46,046 bases of DNA from Bacteroidetes bacterium UBA2364 (lineage in GTDB: Bacteria; Bacteroidota; Rhodothermia; Rhodothermales; UBA2364): contig DDTM01000034.1 of the NCBI GenBank assembly GCA_002344075.1, positions 2,125-48,170 on the forward strand, read 5' to 3'. The notes below the pieces were generated by a model that made no database searches, was not told where the DNA came from, and was given only the letters and a program-made list of their open reading frames with translations. A program made the translations under genes and the position numbers. Positions 35,147 to 43,158 of the stretch are shown in pieces; position 1 is the stretch's first letter, and each line of letters begins with the position of its first letter.

Positions 35147-36061
35147 TTAATCGGTTAAGAATCGGCGGTCAAGACCCACATAGGCATCAATTCGGCGGTC
35201 TCGGAAGAATGGCCACCACCGACGGGCTTCTTCGATCATTTCCAGTGCTAAATCAACCATAAGAATTTCTTCTTGATCAGATGAGGCCCGTGCTAATACT
35301 TCTCCATTAGGGGCAGCCACAAAACTTTGTCCCCAAAACCCGATTCCAGCATCTATTTCAGGTGTTTCGTCGGCAGGAACTGCTTCGTAGCCCACCCGAT
35401 TGACAGCGACCACAAAGCAGCCATTGGCAATGGCATGACTACGCTGAATCGTCTCCCATGCATTATGCTGTGTTTGGGCTTGTTCTTTTTCGGAAGCCAG
35501 CCAGCCAATTGCCGTGGGGTAGAAGAGTATTTCAGCGCCTTTCAAGGCCGTTAGTCGGGCGGCTTCGGGGTACCATTGATCCCAACAAATAAGGGTGCCA
35601 ATGGGTGCTTTTCGGGTATTCCAGGAGCAAAATCCGGTATCGCCGGGGGTGAAATAAAATTTCTCGTAGTACATAGGGTCATCGGGAATGTGCATTTTAC
35701 GGTACTTCCCGATATAGCCATTTGTACCGTCTAATAAGGCTACGGTGTTGTGATACAGCCCTGGCGCACGCTTTTCAAAGAGACTCAGGATTAGGGTGGT
35801 GTCAAACTCGGCGGCCAGTGGCGCAAAGGCATCTGTTGTGGGACCGGGTATCGGTTCGGTTCGGTCAAAATGCTTGGGCGTTTCCGTTTTACAGAAATAT
35901 GGCCCCAAAAAGAGTTCGGGCAGGCAAATGATATCGGCACCTTGTTCTGCGGCATCACGACAGAAACGCAGGGCTTTTTTAAGGTTCACCTCGGCGGCGT
36001 CGTGCATGGCCATCTGAACCAAGGCCACACGCACCGTCTTGTTTTTTTTTGCGTTGGGCAT
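35147..36061 (-). CDS. aguB: N-carbamoylputrescine amidase
   Basis: A 304-aa nitrilase-superfamily hydrolase that converts N-carbamoylputrescine to putrescine, CO2 and ammonia. The Glu-Lys-Cys triad appears in 'CLPELFLGPYF', 'KYRKMHIPDDP' and 'GTLICWDQWYPEAAR'. The 'MHIPDDPMYYEKFYFTPGD' stretch is typical of AguB. I chose the ATG at 36061 (MPNAKKNK); the frame is open seven codons further to a TTG, which adds no conserved sequence. It lies 17 bases downstream of the permuted papain-like gene and 9 bases before aguA. Confidence 0.95.
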   Translation of the reverse strand: MPNAKKNKTVRVALVQMAMHDAAEVNLKKALRFCRDAAEQGADIICLPELFLGPYFCKTETPKHFDRTEPIPGPTTDAFAPLAAEFDTTLILSLFEKRAPGLYHNTVALLDGTNGYIGKYRKMHIPDDPMYYEKFYFTPGDTGFCSWNTRKAPIGTLICWDQWYPEAARLTALKGAEILFYPTAIGWLASEKEQAQTQHNAWETIQRSHAIANGCFVVAVNRVGYEAVPADETPEIDAGIGFWGQSFVAAPNGEVLARASSDQEEILMVDLALEMIEEARRWWPFFRDRRIDAYVGLDRRFLTD

Positions 36062-36078
36062 ATAAGATTTTGATAGAT

Positions 36079-36600
36079 TCAAAACAATAAATGTGGTTGC
36101 TCATTGGTATGTAGGTTGCCTGTGTGCCGATTGGCTTCCACAAATTCCCGCCAATAGCGTTTAGGGGAATACGTGCGGAATAACCTACGGGGAACGCTCA
36201 GGCCCACTTCTTTGGCAATAGTGTACATAAAGGTAACGCAATCATGAACAAATAGCCGGTAGCGTCCTTGTTGAACCCAGTTGTCTCGAATGTTGCGTGC
36301 AGCGTAGAACTGGGTTCGGGTAACGGGTACACGAATCACATACTGCCTTCGGGATGGTTTGGGTATCGAATTTTCTTCGGGGAGAATTAAGCCGTTTACA
36401 CTTCGGATAGCCGAAAATATGGCAGAAAACCGACTCTTGGGATAGAGTCCAAAAGCCGCCACTTCGGACGCTTGATGGTGTTCTAATCCTTTCTGCCAAG
36501 AAACATACGCATGTCCGGGAATTCCACGTCGAACCGTAAACGACAGGGTATATAATGTATCCGTACTCCCCGCTACCAAAGACAGTGGGAATAGGGCCAT
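36079..36600 (-). CDS. putative permuted papain-like (NlpC/P60-like) exported protein
   Basis: The 173-aa product is not assigned to a named family with confidence. A His occurs early ('GIPGHAYVSWQ') and a Cys late in 'FVHDCVTFMYTIAKE'. This order (His before Cys) and the 'CVTF' start of a helix are what circularly permuted NlpC/P60-like papain-fold enzymes show. The called N-terminus 'MALFPLSLVAGSTD' is a short, weak signal peptide. Just upstream is a run of six C (+ strand 36618-36623); one base fewer would join an upstream ATG (36631) in frame and give a stronger signal peptide. It sits inside the speA-aguB-aguA operon. Peptidoglycan or amide hydrolysis is only a suggestion. Confidence 0.6.
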   Translation of the reverse strand: MALFPLSLVAGSTDTLYTLSFTVRRGIPGHAYVSWQKGLEHHQASEVAAFGLYPKSRFSAIFSAIRSVNGLILPEENSIPKPSRRQYVIRVPVTRTQFYAARNIRDNWVQQGRYRLFVHDCVTFMYTIAKEVGLSVPRRLFRTYSPKRYWREFVEANRHTGNLHTNEQPHLLF

Positions 36601-36665
36601 GCAGCAGAAGCAGTATGCCCCCCAACGGCATATGTTTGATGAGTGCCTGATAAGAATAGGCTGTC

Positions 36666-38660
36666 TTAAACGTTGTGGGAAGAAAAATAGGAGTAGTCTT
36701 TAAAGAATCCGGCATACAAGTCCAATAATTCCTTCGCTTTTTTGGGGCGAAGCAGGCCCTGTGCCACTTTGTCTTGCAGCAATGTTTGCATCCTTTTGTG
36801 GAGTTGGTTGGGGAAATACTGCACCGTGGCCAACATTTCCTCGACGGTGGCACCTCGGATGACCTTCTCTACAAAATAGTCATTCGGCTCTTCTTCGTCT
36901 GCATAAACATGTACTTCGTTTACCCTGCCAAACAGGTTATGGGTGTCGCCCAGAATATCTTGGTATGCCCCCATTAAGAAAAATCCAAGGTAATAAGGCG
37001 TAGGTTCACGGAGCGGATGCACCTCCAAAAAATGTTTGTCGTAGTCCGGACAAATGAAGTTTCGGATCTTGCCGTCGGAGTCGCAGGTAAGATCCACCAA
37101 TGTAGCCCTTCGGGTTGGTTCTTCATTCAGGCGGTGTATGGGCATGATCGGAAAACGCTGATCAATACTCCAATAATCCAACATAGATTGGAAGAGTGAA
37201 AAATCACACAAGTATTGATCTACGAGGTGATCATCTAAATCATCCAATTCTTGTGGGAGCCATTCCGATTTTGCGGCATGAACGCGGTCATTGATCTCTT
37301 TGCAGATCGTCCAGTAGAGGCGTTCTGTTTGGGCTTTTTGTTCCAGATCCAGATAACCAAAGGTGAACAAGGTGTCGGATTGCTGGCGGAGTTCAAGGGT
37401 GTCGTGATAAACTTCCAGTAATTGGTTTAAACGTAGCGTTGGAGTGGCCCGCAAGGTCTGAAGGGTTTTCCAAAGCTCTTTCAAAACGTCATGGTCGGTG
37501 GGGTAGAGTTCAAATTCTGGATTCAACTCTGGGCGTTGGGTAGAACCAATAGCCTCTGTGACCAAAACAGAATGATGTGCAGTAATGGCCCGACCGCTCT
37601 CCGAGACGATAATCGGGTGGGGTACATTTTCATAATCACATACTTCCATGATGCCATACACCACACAGTTTACATATTCCTCGAAGCCATAATTAATGCC
37701 ATTAAGCGGGTCTATCGTTCCTGCTTCATAGTTCACACCCAAGCCTCCGCCTACATCCATATATTCTACACCTTTCATCCCTTGTTGATGTAGTTTTGCA
37801 TAAACTCGTGCCGTTTCTTTAATGGCATTTTTGAGAAACTTGATGTCAGAAATTTGGCTACCTAAATGAAAATGGACTAATTTTAGGGCTTCCTCCTGTT
37901 GGCGCTCCTTGAGTGCTTCTACGATGTCCAATAATTCGGAGATGGTAACACCAAATTTCGATTGGTCTCCACTGGAGGTGGCCCATTGTCCGATGCCTGT
38001 GCTGGAAAGTCGAACCCGAATACCAAACTGGGGTTGGATTTTTAAGGTGTCAGCAATCTGTAGGATGAGTTTAAATTCACTATACTTCTCTACTACTGGC
38101 AAAACCTTCTTCCCAATCTTCTGAAAAGTGAGCATCAAATGAAGCATGGTGGCATCTTTATACCCATTGCAAATAAGCAACATGCCATCTTTTTCCAGAT
38201 AGGGCAAGGTCGCAATAAGCTCTGACTTAGACCCGCACTCCAATCCAAAATTATATGGATGGCCAGCTTCGAGGATCTCTTCTACGACCTCGTGCATTTG
38301 GTTTACTTTGATAGGATAAACTCCTTGATACACGTTTTTATAACCAGCCTCTTGAATGGCCGCACGAAACGCCTCGTTTAGTTCAATCACACGCGACCGT
38401 AACAAGTCCATAAACCGGATCACCACCGGAAAAGACAGGTTCTCCTTGTCCCGGAGTTCTTCTACAAGTTTGTGCAGGTCCATACAAACATTAGACTTAT
38501 ACACAGGCTTAATACCCATATTGCCAAGTTCGTTAACCGAAAAATATGGCTGGCCCCAAGCATCAACATAATAAAGGGCTTGTGCATCAGCCGATGTCCA
38601 TGCTTGAACATCAGAGGAAGGAACGTCTGTGAGGATCTCGTTAGGTAAGTTGTTTTTCAA
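36666..38660 (-). CDS. speA: biosynthetic arginine decarboxylase
   Basis: PLP-dependent, fold III decarboxylase making agmatine from arginine, first step of the putrescine route encoded downstream. The PLP lysine is in 'VYPIKVNQMHEVVE' (Lys118 with this start; Lys127 in the E. coli enzyme). 'GLECGSKSELIA', 'HFHLGSQISDI', 'VEYMDVGGGLGVNYEG'-like sequence and 'IVSESGRAITAHH' are all SpeA signatures. No ATG is available before conserved sequence. I chose TTG 38660 (LKNNLPNEI), giving 664 aa, close to the usual 630-660. The frame is open to TTG 38747, which would add 29 residues with an unexpected hydrophobic stretch ('FPFILFLSAAA'). It is divergent from the acidic-protein gene. Confidence 0.94.
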   Translation of the reverse strand: MKNNLPNEILTDVPSSDVQAWTSADAQALYYVDAWGQPYFSVNELGNMGIKPVYKSNVCMDLHKLVEELRDKENLSFPVVIRFMDLLRSRVIELNEAFRAAIQEAGYKNVYQGVYPIKVNQMHEVVEEILEAGHPYNFGLECGSKSELIATLPYLEKDGMLLICNGYKDATMLHLMLTFQKIGKKVLPVVEKYSEFKLILQIADTLKIQPQFGIRVRLSSTGIGQWATSSGDQSKFGVTISELLDIVEALKERQQEEALKLVHFHLGSQISDIKFLKNAIKETARVYAKLHQQGMKGVEYMDVGGGLGVNYEAGTIDPLNGINYGFEEYVNCVVYGIMEVCDYENVPHPIIVSESGRAITAHHSVLVTEAIGSTQRPELNPEFELYPTDHDVLKELWKTLQTLRATPTLRLNQLLEVYHDTLELRQQSDTLFTFGYLDLEQKAQTERLYWTICKEINDRVHAAKSEWLPQELDDLDDHLVDQYLCDFSLFQSMLDYWSIDQRFPIMPIHRLNEEPTRRATLVDLTCDSDGKIRNFICPDYDKHFLEVHPLREPTPYYLGFFLMGAYQDILGDTHNLFGRVNEVHVYADEEEPNDYFVEKVIRGATVEEMLATVQYFPNQLHKRMQTLLQDKVAQGLLRPKKAKELLDLYAGFFKDYSYFSSHNV

Positions 38661-38862
38661 TGCTGCGGCAGACAAAAAAAGAATGAATGGGAAATTGTGG
38701 CTGAAAATAAACAATCTTTCCCGTTGTTCAACGAACCACTCCGTCAATTTCCAAAAGAAAACTTGTTGTAGGACTTAAAAAAACGAATATACATATAGCA
38801 TCCTTTTGTTCGCTTTCTTATCTTCCCGCCGTCTTTTCCAAAAACAACAATTAAATCATGCC

Positions 38863-39156
38863 ATGTTAAAGGAACCAGCCATCAAGACAGAATCATTGGG
38901 TATTCTGAATGGACCAAGTTTTATGTCACCGCTCTTTGCAGCAGCGGATGAATTAGCCGAGGAGGAAGATTGGGAAGAGGAAGAGGAGTGGGAAGACGAC
39001 GATGAAGACTGGGATGATGATGAAGATTGGGATGACGATGATGATGATGATTGGGATGACGATGATGAAGACTGGGACGACGACGAAGAGGAAGAGGAGT
39101 GGGAAGACGACGACGAAGACTGGGACGACGACGAAGACTGGGAAGATGAAGCATAA
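38863..39156 (+). CDS. extremely acidic Asp/Glu/Trp low-complexity protein
   Basis: The 97-aa product has an ordinary first 28 residues ('MLKEPAIKTESLGILNG...AAADELA') followed by about 68 residues made almost only of Asp, Glu and nine evenly spaced Trp (units such as EDDDEDW, DDDEDW, DDDDDDDW, 6-9 residues apart). I chose ATG 38863; a longer frame from TTG 38806 adds a basic stretch without support. Continuous GAT/GAC/GAA/GAG coding is preserved with no stop, and a second acidic protein gene follows 30 bases later, so it is probably a real gene. The minus strand reads as poly-Ser by complement only. Function unknown; the Trp-spaced acidic chain is likely disordered and could bind cations or basic proteins. 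Confidence 0.65.
   Translation: MLKEPAIKTESLGILNGPSFMSPLFAAADELAEEEDWEEEEEWEDDDEDWDDDEDWDDDDDDDWDDDDEDWDDDEEEEEWEDDDEDWDDDEDWEDEA
38949..39150 (+). repeat. GAY/GAR-TGG low-complexity coding repeat
   Basis: Degenerate tandem array of GAT, GAC, GAA and GAG codons punctuated by TGG every 18-27 bases, inside the acidic protein gene. Near-identical blocks such as GAGGAAGAG-type and GACGACGAAGACTGGGA recur (around 38972-39005 and 39087-39132), suggesting expansion by slippage or unequal recombination. Confidence 0.7.
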
Positions 39157-39186
39157 GTCATAAACTGAAACTATTGAAGGATAAAT

Positions 39187-39738
39187 ATGGATCTCTGGAA
39201 TTCTCCACCAAGTGTGGGATTAGACAAGCGTAAAGAATACGTAGTGTCAAAAATGAAAGATGGCTACGTGTTACAGGTTAGTCCGAAACGTGTTCGACTG
39301 TTTAAGTTGGGAATGGGATATATCCCTTGTGCGGTTCAGATTTTTCGCAAACTGATCGCTGAAAATCTGATTTATCTGGTCTCGGAAGACGAAGAGGAAT
39401 CGGTTTATCAATTGCATGTTGCAGCGGCGAAAACAAAAGCGGAAAAATCTAAAAAAGCTGTAGCAAAAAAACCGATTATTGTTGAAGACGAAGATGATGC
39501 GGACACCAAGTTCCTGCTCGAAGTCCCTCTGGAGGAAGAGGAAGAGGATGATGTGCTGGATGAAGATGACGATGAGGTGGATGACCTCTTAGACATTGAT
39601 CCTGACTTAGGTATAGACGACCCGACTTTGGGCTTAGAAGACATGGAAGACGAGTTGGATCGGGATGATGATGACGATGTGGACGATGAGGAAGAACGCG
39701 ATTCCTACGAAATGGATGAAGATGCCTTGGATGATTAA
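39187..39738 (+). CDS. hypothetical protein with small N-domain and acidic tail
   Basis: A 183-aa protein. Residues 1-80 look folded ('DKRKEYVVSKMKDGYVLQVS', 'RVRLFKLGMGYIPCAVQIFRKL', 'LIYLVSEDEEESVYQLHVAA'), followed by a short Lys/Ala-rich linker (about 80-95) and a long Asp/Glu-rich tail (about 98-183). There is no signal peptide or membrane segment. It follows the Asp/Glu/Trp protein by 30 bases and ends just before a strong terminator, so the two acidic proteins probably form one transcript. No family recognised; the basic linker and acidic tail hint at nucleic-acid or chaperone-like interactions, as a guess. Confidence 0.75.
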   Translation: MDLWNSPPSVGLDKRKEYVVSKMKDGYVLQVSPKRVRLFKLGMGYIPCAVQIFRKLIAENLIYLVSEDEEESVYQLHVAAAKTKAEKSKKAVAKKPIIVEDEDDADTKFLLEVPLEEEEEDDVLDEDDDEVDDLLDIDPDLGIDDPTLGLEDMEDELDRDDDDDVDDEEERDSYEMDEDALDD

Positions 39739-39770
39739 GGTGTTGCCCTGCTAAAAGATGCGCTGTAAGT

Positions 39771-39805
39771 CAGGCGTGCCGGTCTTCGGCACGCCTGTTT
39801 GTATT
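39771..39805 (+). terminator. intrinsic terminator after the acidic-protein pair
   Basis: A perfect 11-base stem CAGGCGTGCCG (39771-39781) and CGGCACGCCTG (39787-39797) with a 5-base loop GTCTT, followed by TTTGTATT on the + strand. It lies 33 bases after the stop of the acidic-tail gene and just before the end of the convergent DUF192 gene. The minus-strand flank is not T-rich, so it should act mainly on + strand transcripts. Confidence 0.8.
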
Positions 39806-39815
39806 GCCACTTGTC

Positions 39816-40313
39816 TCACGGGTGCTTGGTATCGGTGCGCATAAAGTCCATAATCATTCCTTCTGTAATCCCAAAGTGATCGGCTTGACCTCCTGCAATT
39901 TCTAAAACGTATTTTGCTGGAGCGGTCGAAGGAATACCAGTTGTGGACTGAGGCTGGGCTAATTTTGCAACGGTGACCACTTCCTTTTCAGAATTGATGA
40001 ATATTAAGTCTAATGAGATAAGCGTATTGGCCATCCAAAATTGTTGCGGTTCGTCTTTAGGAAAAATGAAAAGCATACCACTGTTTTCAGGGAGAGATGT
40101 ACGGTTCATGAGACCCATTTCCTGCTCCTCGGGCGAATCCGCAATTTCAATCTTCAGATCGGCCACTCGGCTCGAATCTGTGCCCATGATCCATAACCGC
40201 CCCTCTTCCCGAAAGGCAGGCTCGTCTGCTTTAGGCAGGGTTTCTGGTGCAGGTTTTTCCGGATTACAAGCCGTAATAAAAAGGCAGAAGCAGAATAGAA
40301 ATAATTGTTTCAT
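39816..40313 (-). CDS. DUF192 domain lipoprotein
   Basis: A 165-aa predicted lipoprotein (signal and lipobox FITAC, Cys16). Residues about 50-160 match the DUF192 family: 'EEQEMGLMNRTSLPENSGMLFIF' pattern (seen in parts as EEQEMGLMNR and NSGMLFIFP), 'FWMANTLISLDLIFI' and 'PAKYVLEIAGG'. The family is small, beta-rich and without an agreed function. It starts 11 bases after the hemW stop codon on the same strand, so the two are probably cotranscribed. Confidence 0.9.
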   Translation of the reverse strand: MKQLFLFCFCLFITACNPEKPAPETLPKADEPAFREEGRLWIMGTDSSRVADLKIEIADSPEEQEMGLMNRTSLPENSGMLFIFPKDEPQQFWMANTLISLDLIFINSEKEVVTVAKLAQPQSTTGIPSTAPAKYVLEIAGGQADHFGITEGMIMDFMRTDTKHP

Positions 40314-40324
40314 ATGAGGTAGAA

Positions 40325-41485
40325 TTAATTTTTAAGCAAGCGTTGTGTGAGGGCATCGCAGACCAATTTGCCCTTTAAACTAAGGCGAAGTCTGTGTTTT
40401 TTGATGGGGTAAATAAACGACTCTGCTTCTAACCACGCGATTTCGTCTAATTTCTCCATCAGCAAATCATAACCATAGTGATGTTCCAAATGCGAAAGGT
40501 CTAACCCATCATCGGTGCGCAACCGAAGCATCACATGCTCGTTGATCACTTCTTGTGCTGTTAAGCGATCGTGCTCTGCGATGGGCAGCGCATATTTTTG
40601 GATAAGCTGGTTTTGGTATTGTTGTAGGTTGCGCACATTGGCCCAACGGTGGACGTGTACACTGGGTGGTTGTTCCCACCAAAATGAATGAGCAGAAGGC
40701 CCAAATCCAATGTAATTTTCGTGCGTCCAGTAACGTTGGTTGTGCTGAGACCGAAAACCTAGTCGGGCATAGTTGGAAATCTCGTAATGTTCGTATTGCA
40801 TCCGAGTAAGATAGCCTGCTGTAAAACCGAATAGGCTACCCATATCCGCCTCGTCGGTCGGGATTATCTGGCCTTTTTGTACTTTTTTATTGAGTACCGT
40901 TCCCGCCTCGACGGTAAGGCTATAAGCCGAAATATGAGGGACTTCTTGCTTTGTGGCTATTTCCAAGTTGTGTTCCCAGTCTGCCAGAGATTGGTGGGGA
41001 AGCCCATAAATAAGATCTATGGAAAAGTTGTCAAAACCAGACTTTCGTGCCATATATAGGCTCTCGTAGGCCTGTTTCTGGTTGTGTGCCCGTCCCAGAA
41101 ACTGTAAATCGGCTTCATGGAAAGATTGGATGCCAATGCTCAGACGGTCAAACCCAATATCGCGCAATCCCTGCAAATAAGGCAAGTTTAGGTCATCCGG
41201 ATTCACTTCGATCGTGGTTTCTGCCACCTCCGAAATGTCAAACCACCGACCAACCGCCTCCAATACACGGGATAACTGGGCTAAAGGCATGAGTGATGGG
41301 GTCCCACCCCCAAAATAAAGGGTATTGATTCGTTCTTTTTTTCCATATTTCCGCCCTTGGTGTTCGATTTCTAAAATCAAGGCATCGGTAAAAGGCTCGA
41401 AAAGGCGATTGGTCGTCACAAAGTAAAAATCGCAATAGATGCACCGCTGGGCACAAAACGGTACATGAAAGTAAAGCGTAGCCAA
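40325..41485 (-). CDS. hemW: HemW-like radical SAM haem chaperone
   Basis: A 386-aa cytoplasmic radical SAM protein of the HemW (coproporphyrinogen III oxidase-like) family, thought to bind and deliver haem. The [4Fe-4S] motif CxxxCxxC is at Cys11, Cys15 and Cys18 ('PFCAQRCIYCDFYF'). 'LYFGGGTPSLM', 'TIEVNPDDL', 'FDRLSIGIQSF' and 'FGPSAHSFW' are family signatures. It begins at TTG 41485, placing the 'LYFHVPFC' strand exactly where the family starts. True HemN has a longer N-terminus, so HemW is preferred. It is divergent from the NurA gene. Confidence 0.92.
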   Translation of the reverse strand: MATLYFHVPFCAQRCIYCDFYFVTTNRLFEPFTDALILEIEHQGRKYGKKERINTLYFGGGTPSLMPLAQLSRVLEAVGRWFDISEVAETTIEVNPDDLNLPYLQGLRDIGFDRLSIGIQSFHEADLQFLGRAHNQKQAYESLYMARKSGFDNFSIDLIYGLPHQSLADWEHNLEIATKQEVPHISAYSLTVEAGTVLNKKVQKGQIIPTDEADMGSLFGFTAGYLTRMQYEHYEISNYARLGFRSQHNQRYWTHENYIGFGPSAHSFWWEQPPSVHVHRWANVRNLQQYQNQLIQKYALPIAEHDRLTAQEVINEHVMLRLRTDDGLDLSHLEHHYGYDLLMEKLDEIAWLEAESFIYPIKKHRLRLSLKGKLVCDALTQRLLKN

Positions 41486-41584
41486 CGTTATGGGATTGAT
41501 GGAATGGGAAAAAAGATAAAATACAAACGACTGCCCCTGTTGCCATCAAACTTCTTATTTTAGTCCCAAAATCGCCTGCATCGT

Positions 41585-42715
41585 ATGATAGACTTCAATC
41601 AAATTCAGTCCCAAATGGCCGCCTTTGGCTTGTATCAATCCGAGGTACAGGTGCGCAAGAACGAACAATGTCGTGCCGCAATTGGTATTCTCTCGGAACC
41701 CGCGTTTATGCACCCTCCCGAAGTTTTGCCAGAATCCAGAAAAAAGGAATTGATTGCACGTCCCCTAACGGTGCTTTCCGAGGCTGTTCCGCCGCCATTG
41801 CGCCCCGAAGTCGTAACTGTTGCCGCTACCGATGGTTCTCAGGTTTTTCCTGATCATCACATTGAACCCGCATGTTATCTATTGCAAGTGAGCCATATTG
41901 CATTCCAGTATGGTACCCACGAACGCGCTTTAATGCGTGCCCATGCAGAATTGCGGTATCGGGATCAGGACGCGGCTGAGTTTGGATATATGGAAGACAG
42001 CATCAAGGCGGATTGGGTTTCCGCTGTGCGTGACGTGCGCGAATTGACGGCTCTTTTTCAATTGGCATTGGGCGTACAAGTGGCCGATCGCCCCATCCTA
42101 GCCCTCTCGGATGGTACTCTGATCCGCTGGATGCTCTCGGAACTTAAAAACGAGGCATTGCAAAAAGCGGTATTGGATCGGTACCGTGCGGTTCTAACGC
42201 AATTTCGGGAGGCCGCTATTCCGGTGGCTTCGTATATCAGTCAGCCCAATACGACCGAAGTTCGAAACCTTTTGGCACGGTTAGGCAGGGTGTCTTTAGA
42301 TGCGCTTACCGATCGGCATGTCTTTTCTCAGGTATTACAACCCGGAGAACGTAGTGCGTTGTATGCTTCTGCATCACACGTCCTAAAAACCTATGGCCCC
42401 GAACAACAAATTGTATTTTTTTATGTACATGTAAAAGGGCGAGGGGGTATTTCTGAAGTGGCACGGGTGGAGTTGCCTTTTTGGGTGATGCAACATCCAC
42501 AATGGCTGGATCTCATCCATGCTGTGGTTTTGGACCAAGCTGAAAAAGGGAATGGCTACCCCATAGCCTTAGCCGAAGCGCACGAAAAAGCGGTAATCCG
42601 ACAACATGAAAAAGACTTTTTTTTCCGAATGTTAGATAAACAATTATTGGAAGTGGGGCTTGGACATTTGGTAACCTCTCGCAAGCAAATCGCTAAAAAT
42701 AGGCCAGTGGTATAA
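41585..42715 (+). CDS. NurA domain-containing nuclease-like protein
   Basis: A 376-aa soluble protein with the NurA domain found in 5'-3' nucleases that partner with HerA helicases in DNA end resection. The two metal-site strands are visible: 'VVTVAATDGSQVFPDHH' (Asp in 'ATDGS') and 'RPILALSDGTLIRW' (Asp in 'LSDGT'). The C-terminal part includes 'IVFFYVHVKGRGGISEVARVE' (split as VFFYVHVKG and GGISEVARVE), which also fits. No HerA-like ATPase is adjacent in the window. It starts with ATG 41585 and stands alone; a weak hairpin overlaps its stop codon. Confidence 0.85.
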   Translation: MIDFNQIQSQMAAFGLYQSEVQVRKNEQCRAAIGILSEPAFMHPPEVLPESRKKELIARPLTVLSEAVPPPLRPEVVTVAATDGSQVFPDHHIEPACYLLQVSHIAFQYGTHERALMRAHAELRYRDQDAAEFGYMEDSIKADWVSAVRDVRELTALFQLALGVQVADRPILALSDGTLIRWMLSELKNEALQKAVLDRYRAVLTQFREAAIPVASYISQPNTTEVRNLLARLGRVSLDALTDRHVFSQVLQPGERSALYASASHVLKTYGPEQQIVFFYVHVKGRGGISEVARVELPFWVMQHPQWLDLIHAVVLDQAEKGNGYPIALAEAHEKAVIRQHEKDFFFRMLDKQLLEVGLGHLVTSRKQIAKNRPVV

Positions 42716-43158
42716 ACGGATATACCAGGCAAAATCATCGGACGAATTACGGTTTGTCCCAGAGGGGATGCAAAAACGGGTACATTTCAAAATTTCCCAA
42801 AGTACCTCGTGAACGCCTCTTTCACATTTTATGCGGCCTGCTGGATTCTCGTAATGATGTCGTCCCTACGGGGGCTTTAACAAGGTGGTTTGGCTTCGTT
42901 TTCAAATAAGAAGGAAGATTGTTTATCCTTTGTTCCTTTCTTCGTCAGGATCAGGATCGCAATGACATCTCAAGAAAAGTCAAACTACTGAAGCTCACAA
43001 AACTGTACGGTGGTGAGAAGATAATCACGAAAGAAACAATATGAAATACTTGAAAATCTTACAAAATAAGAAATCTATTGACAATTTAGATACCCACTTT
43101 TAAAGTGCCGAAGTAGCGTTAGGGTTACTCTGTTTTTAGTCAATATGTTTTCAAGAGT
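42716..43158. other. intergenic region with composition change
   Basis: No gene is recognised in these 443 bases between the convergent NurA and T9SS surface-protein genes. The first about 180 bases have composition like the rest of the window, then the sequence becomes AT-rich from roughly 42.9 kb on. A short palindrome CACTTTTAAAGTG lies at 43092-43104. No terminal repeats or transposase remnants were seen. Confidence 0.45.

Noticed and set aside
36242..36853. 203-codon minus-strand frame spanning the end of speA and the papain-like gene
   Set aside because: It is a shadow frame of both real genes; only its 'MPLGGILLLL' piece is of interest for the homopolymer question.
38949..39150. Possible CRISPR or non-coding tandem repeat
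   Set aside because: Units are codon-phased, variable in length and lack spacers; they encode the acidic Trp-spaced protein.
38856..39161. Poly-Ser minus-strand frame opposite the acidic protein
   Set aside because: It is the complement of GAY/GAR codons and has no independent features.
42708..42727. TGGTATA/TATACCA hairpin at the NurA stop codon
   Set aside because: Seven-base AT-rich stem with no T-run after it, so not convincing as a terminator.
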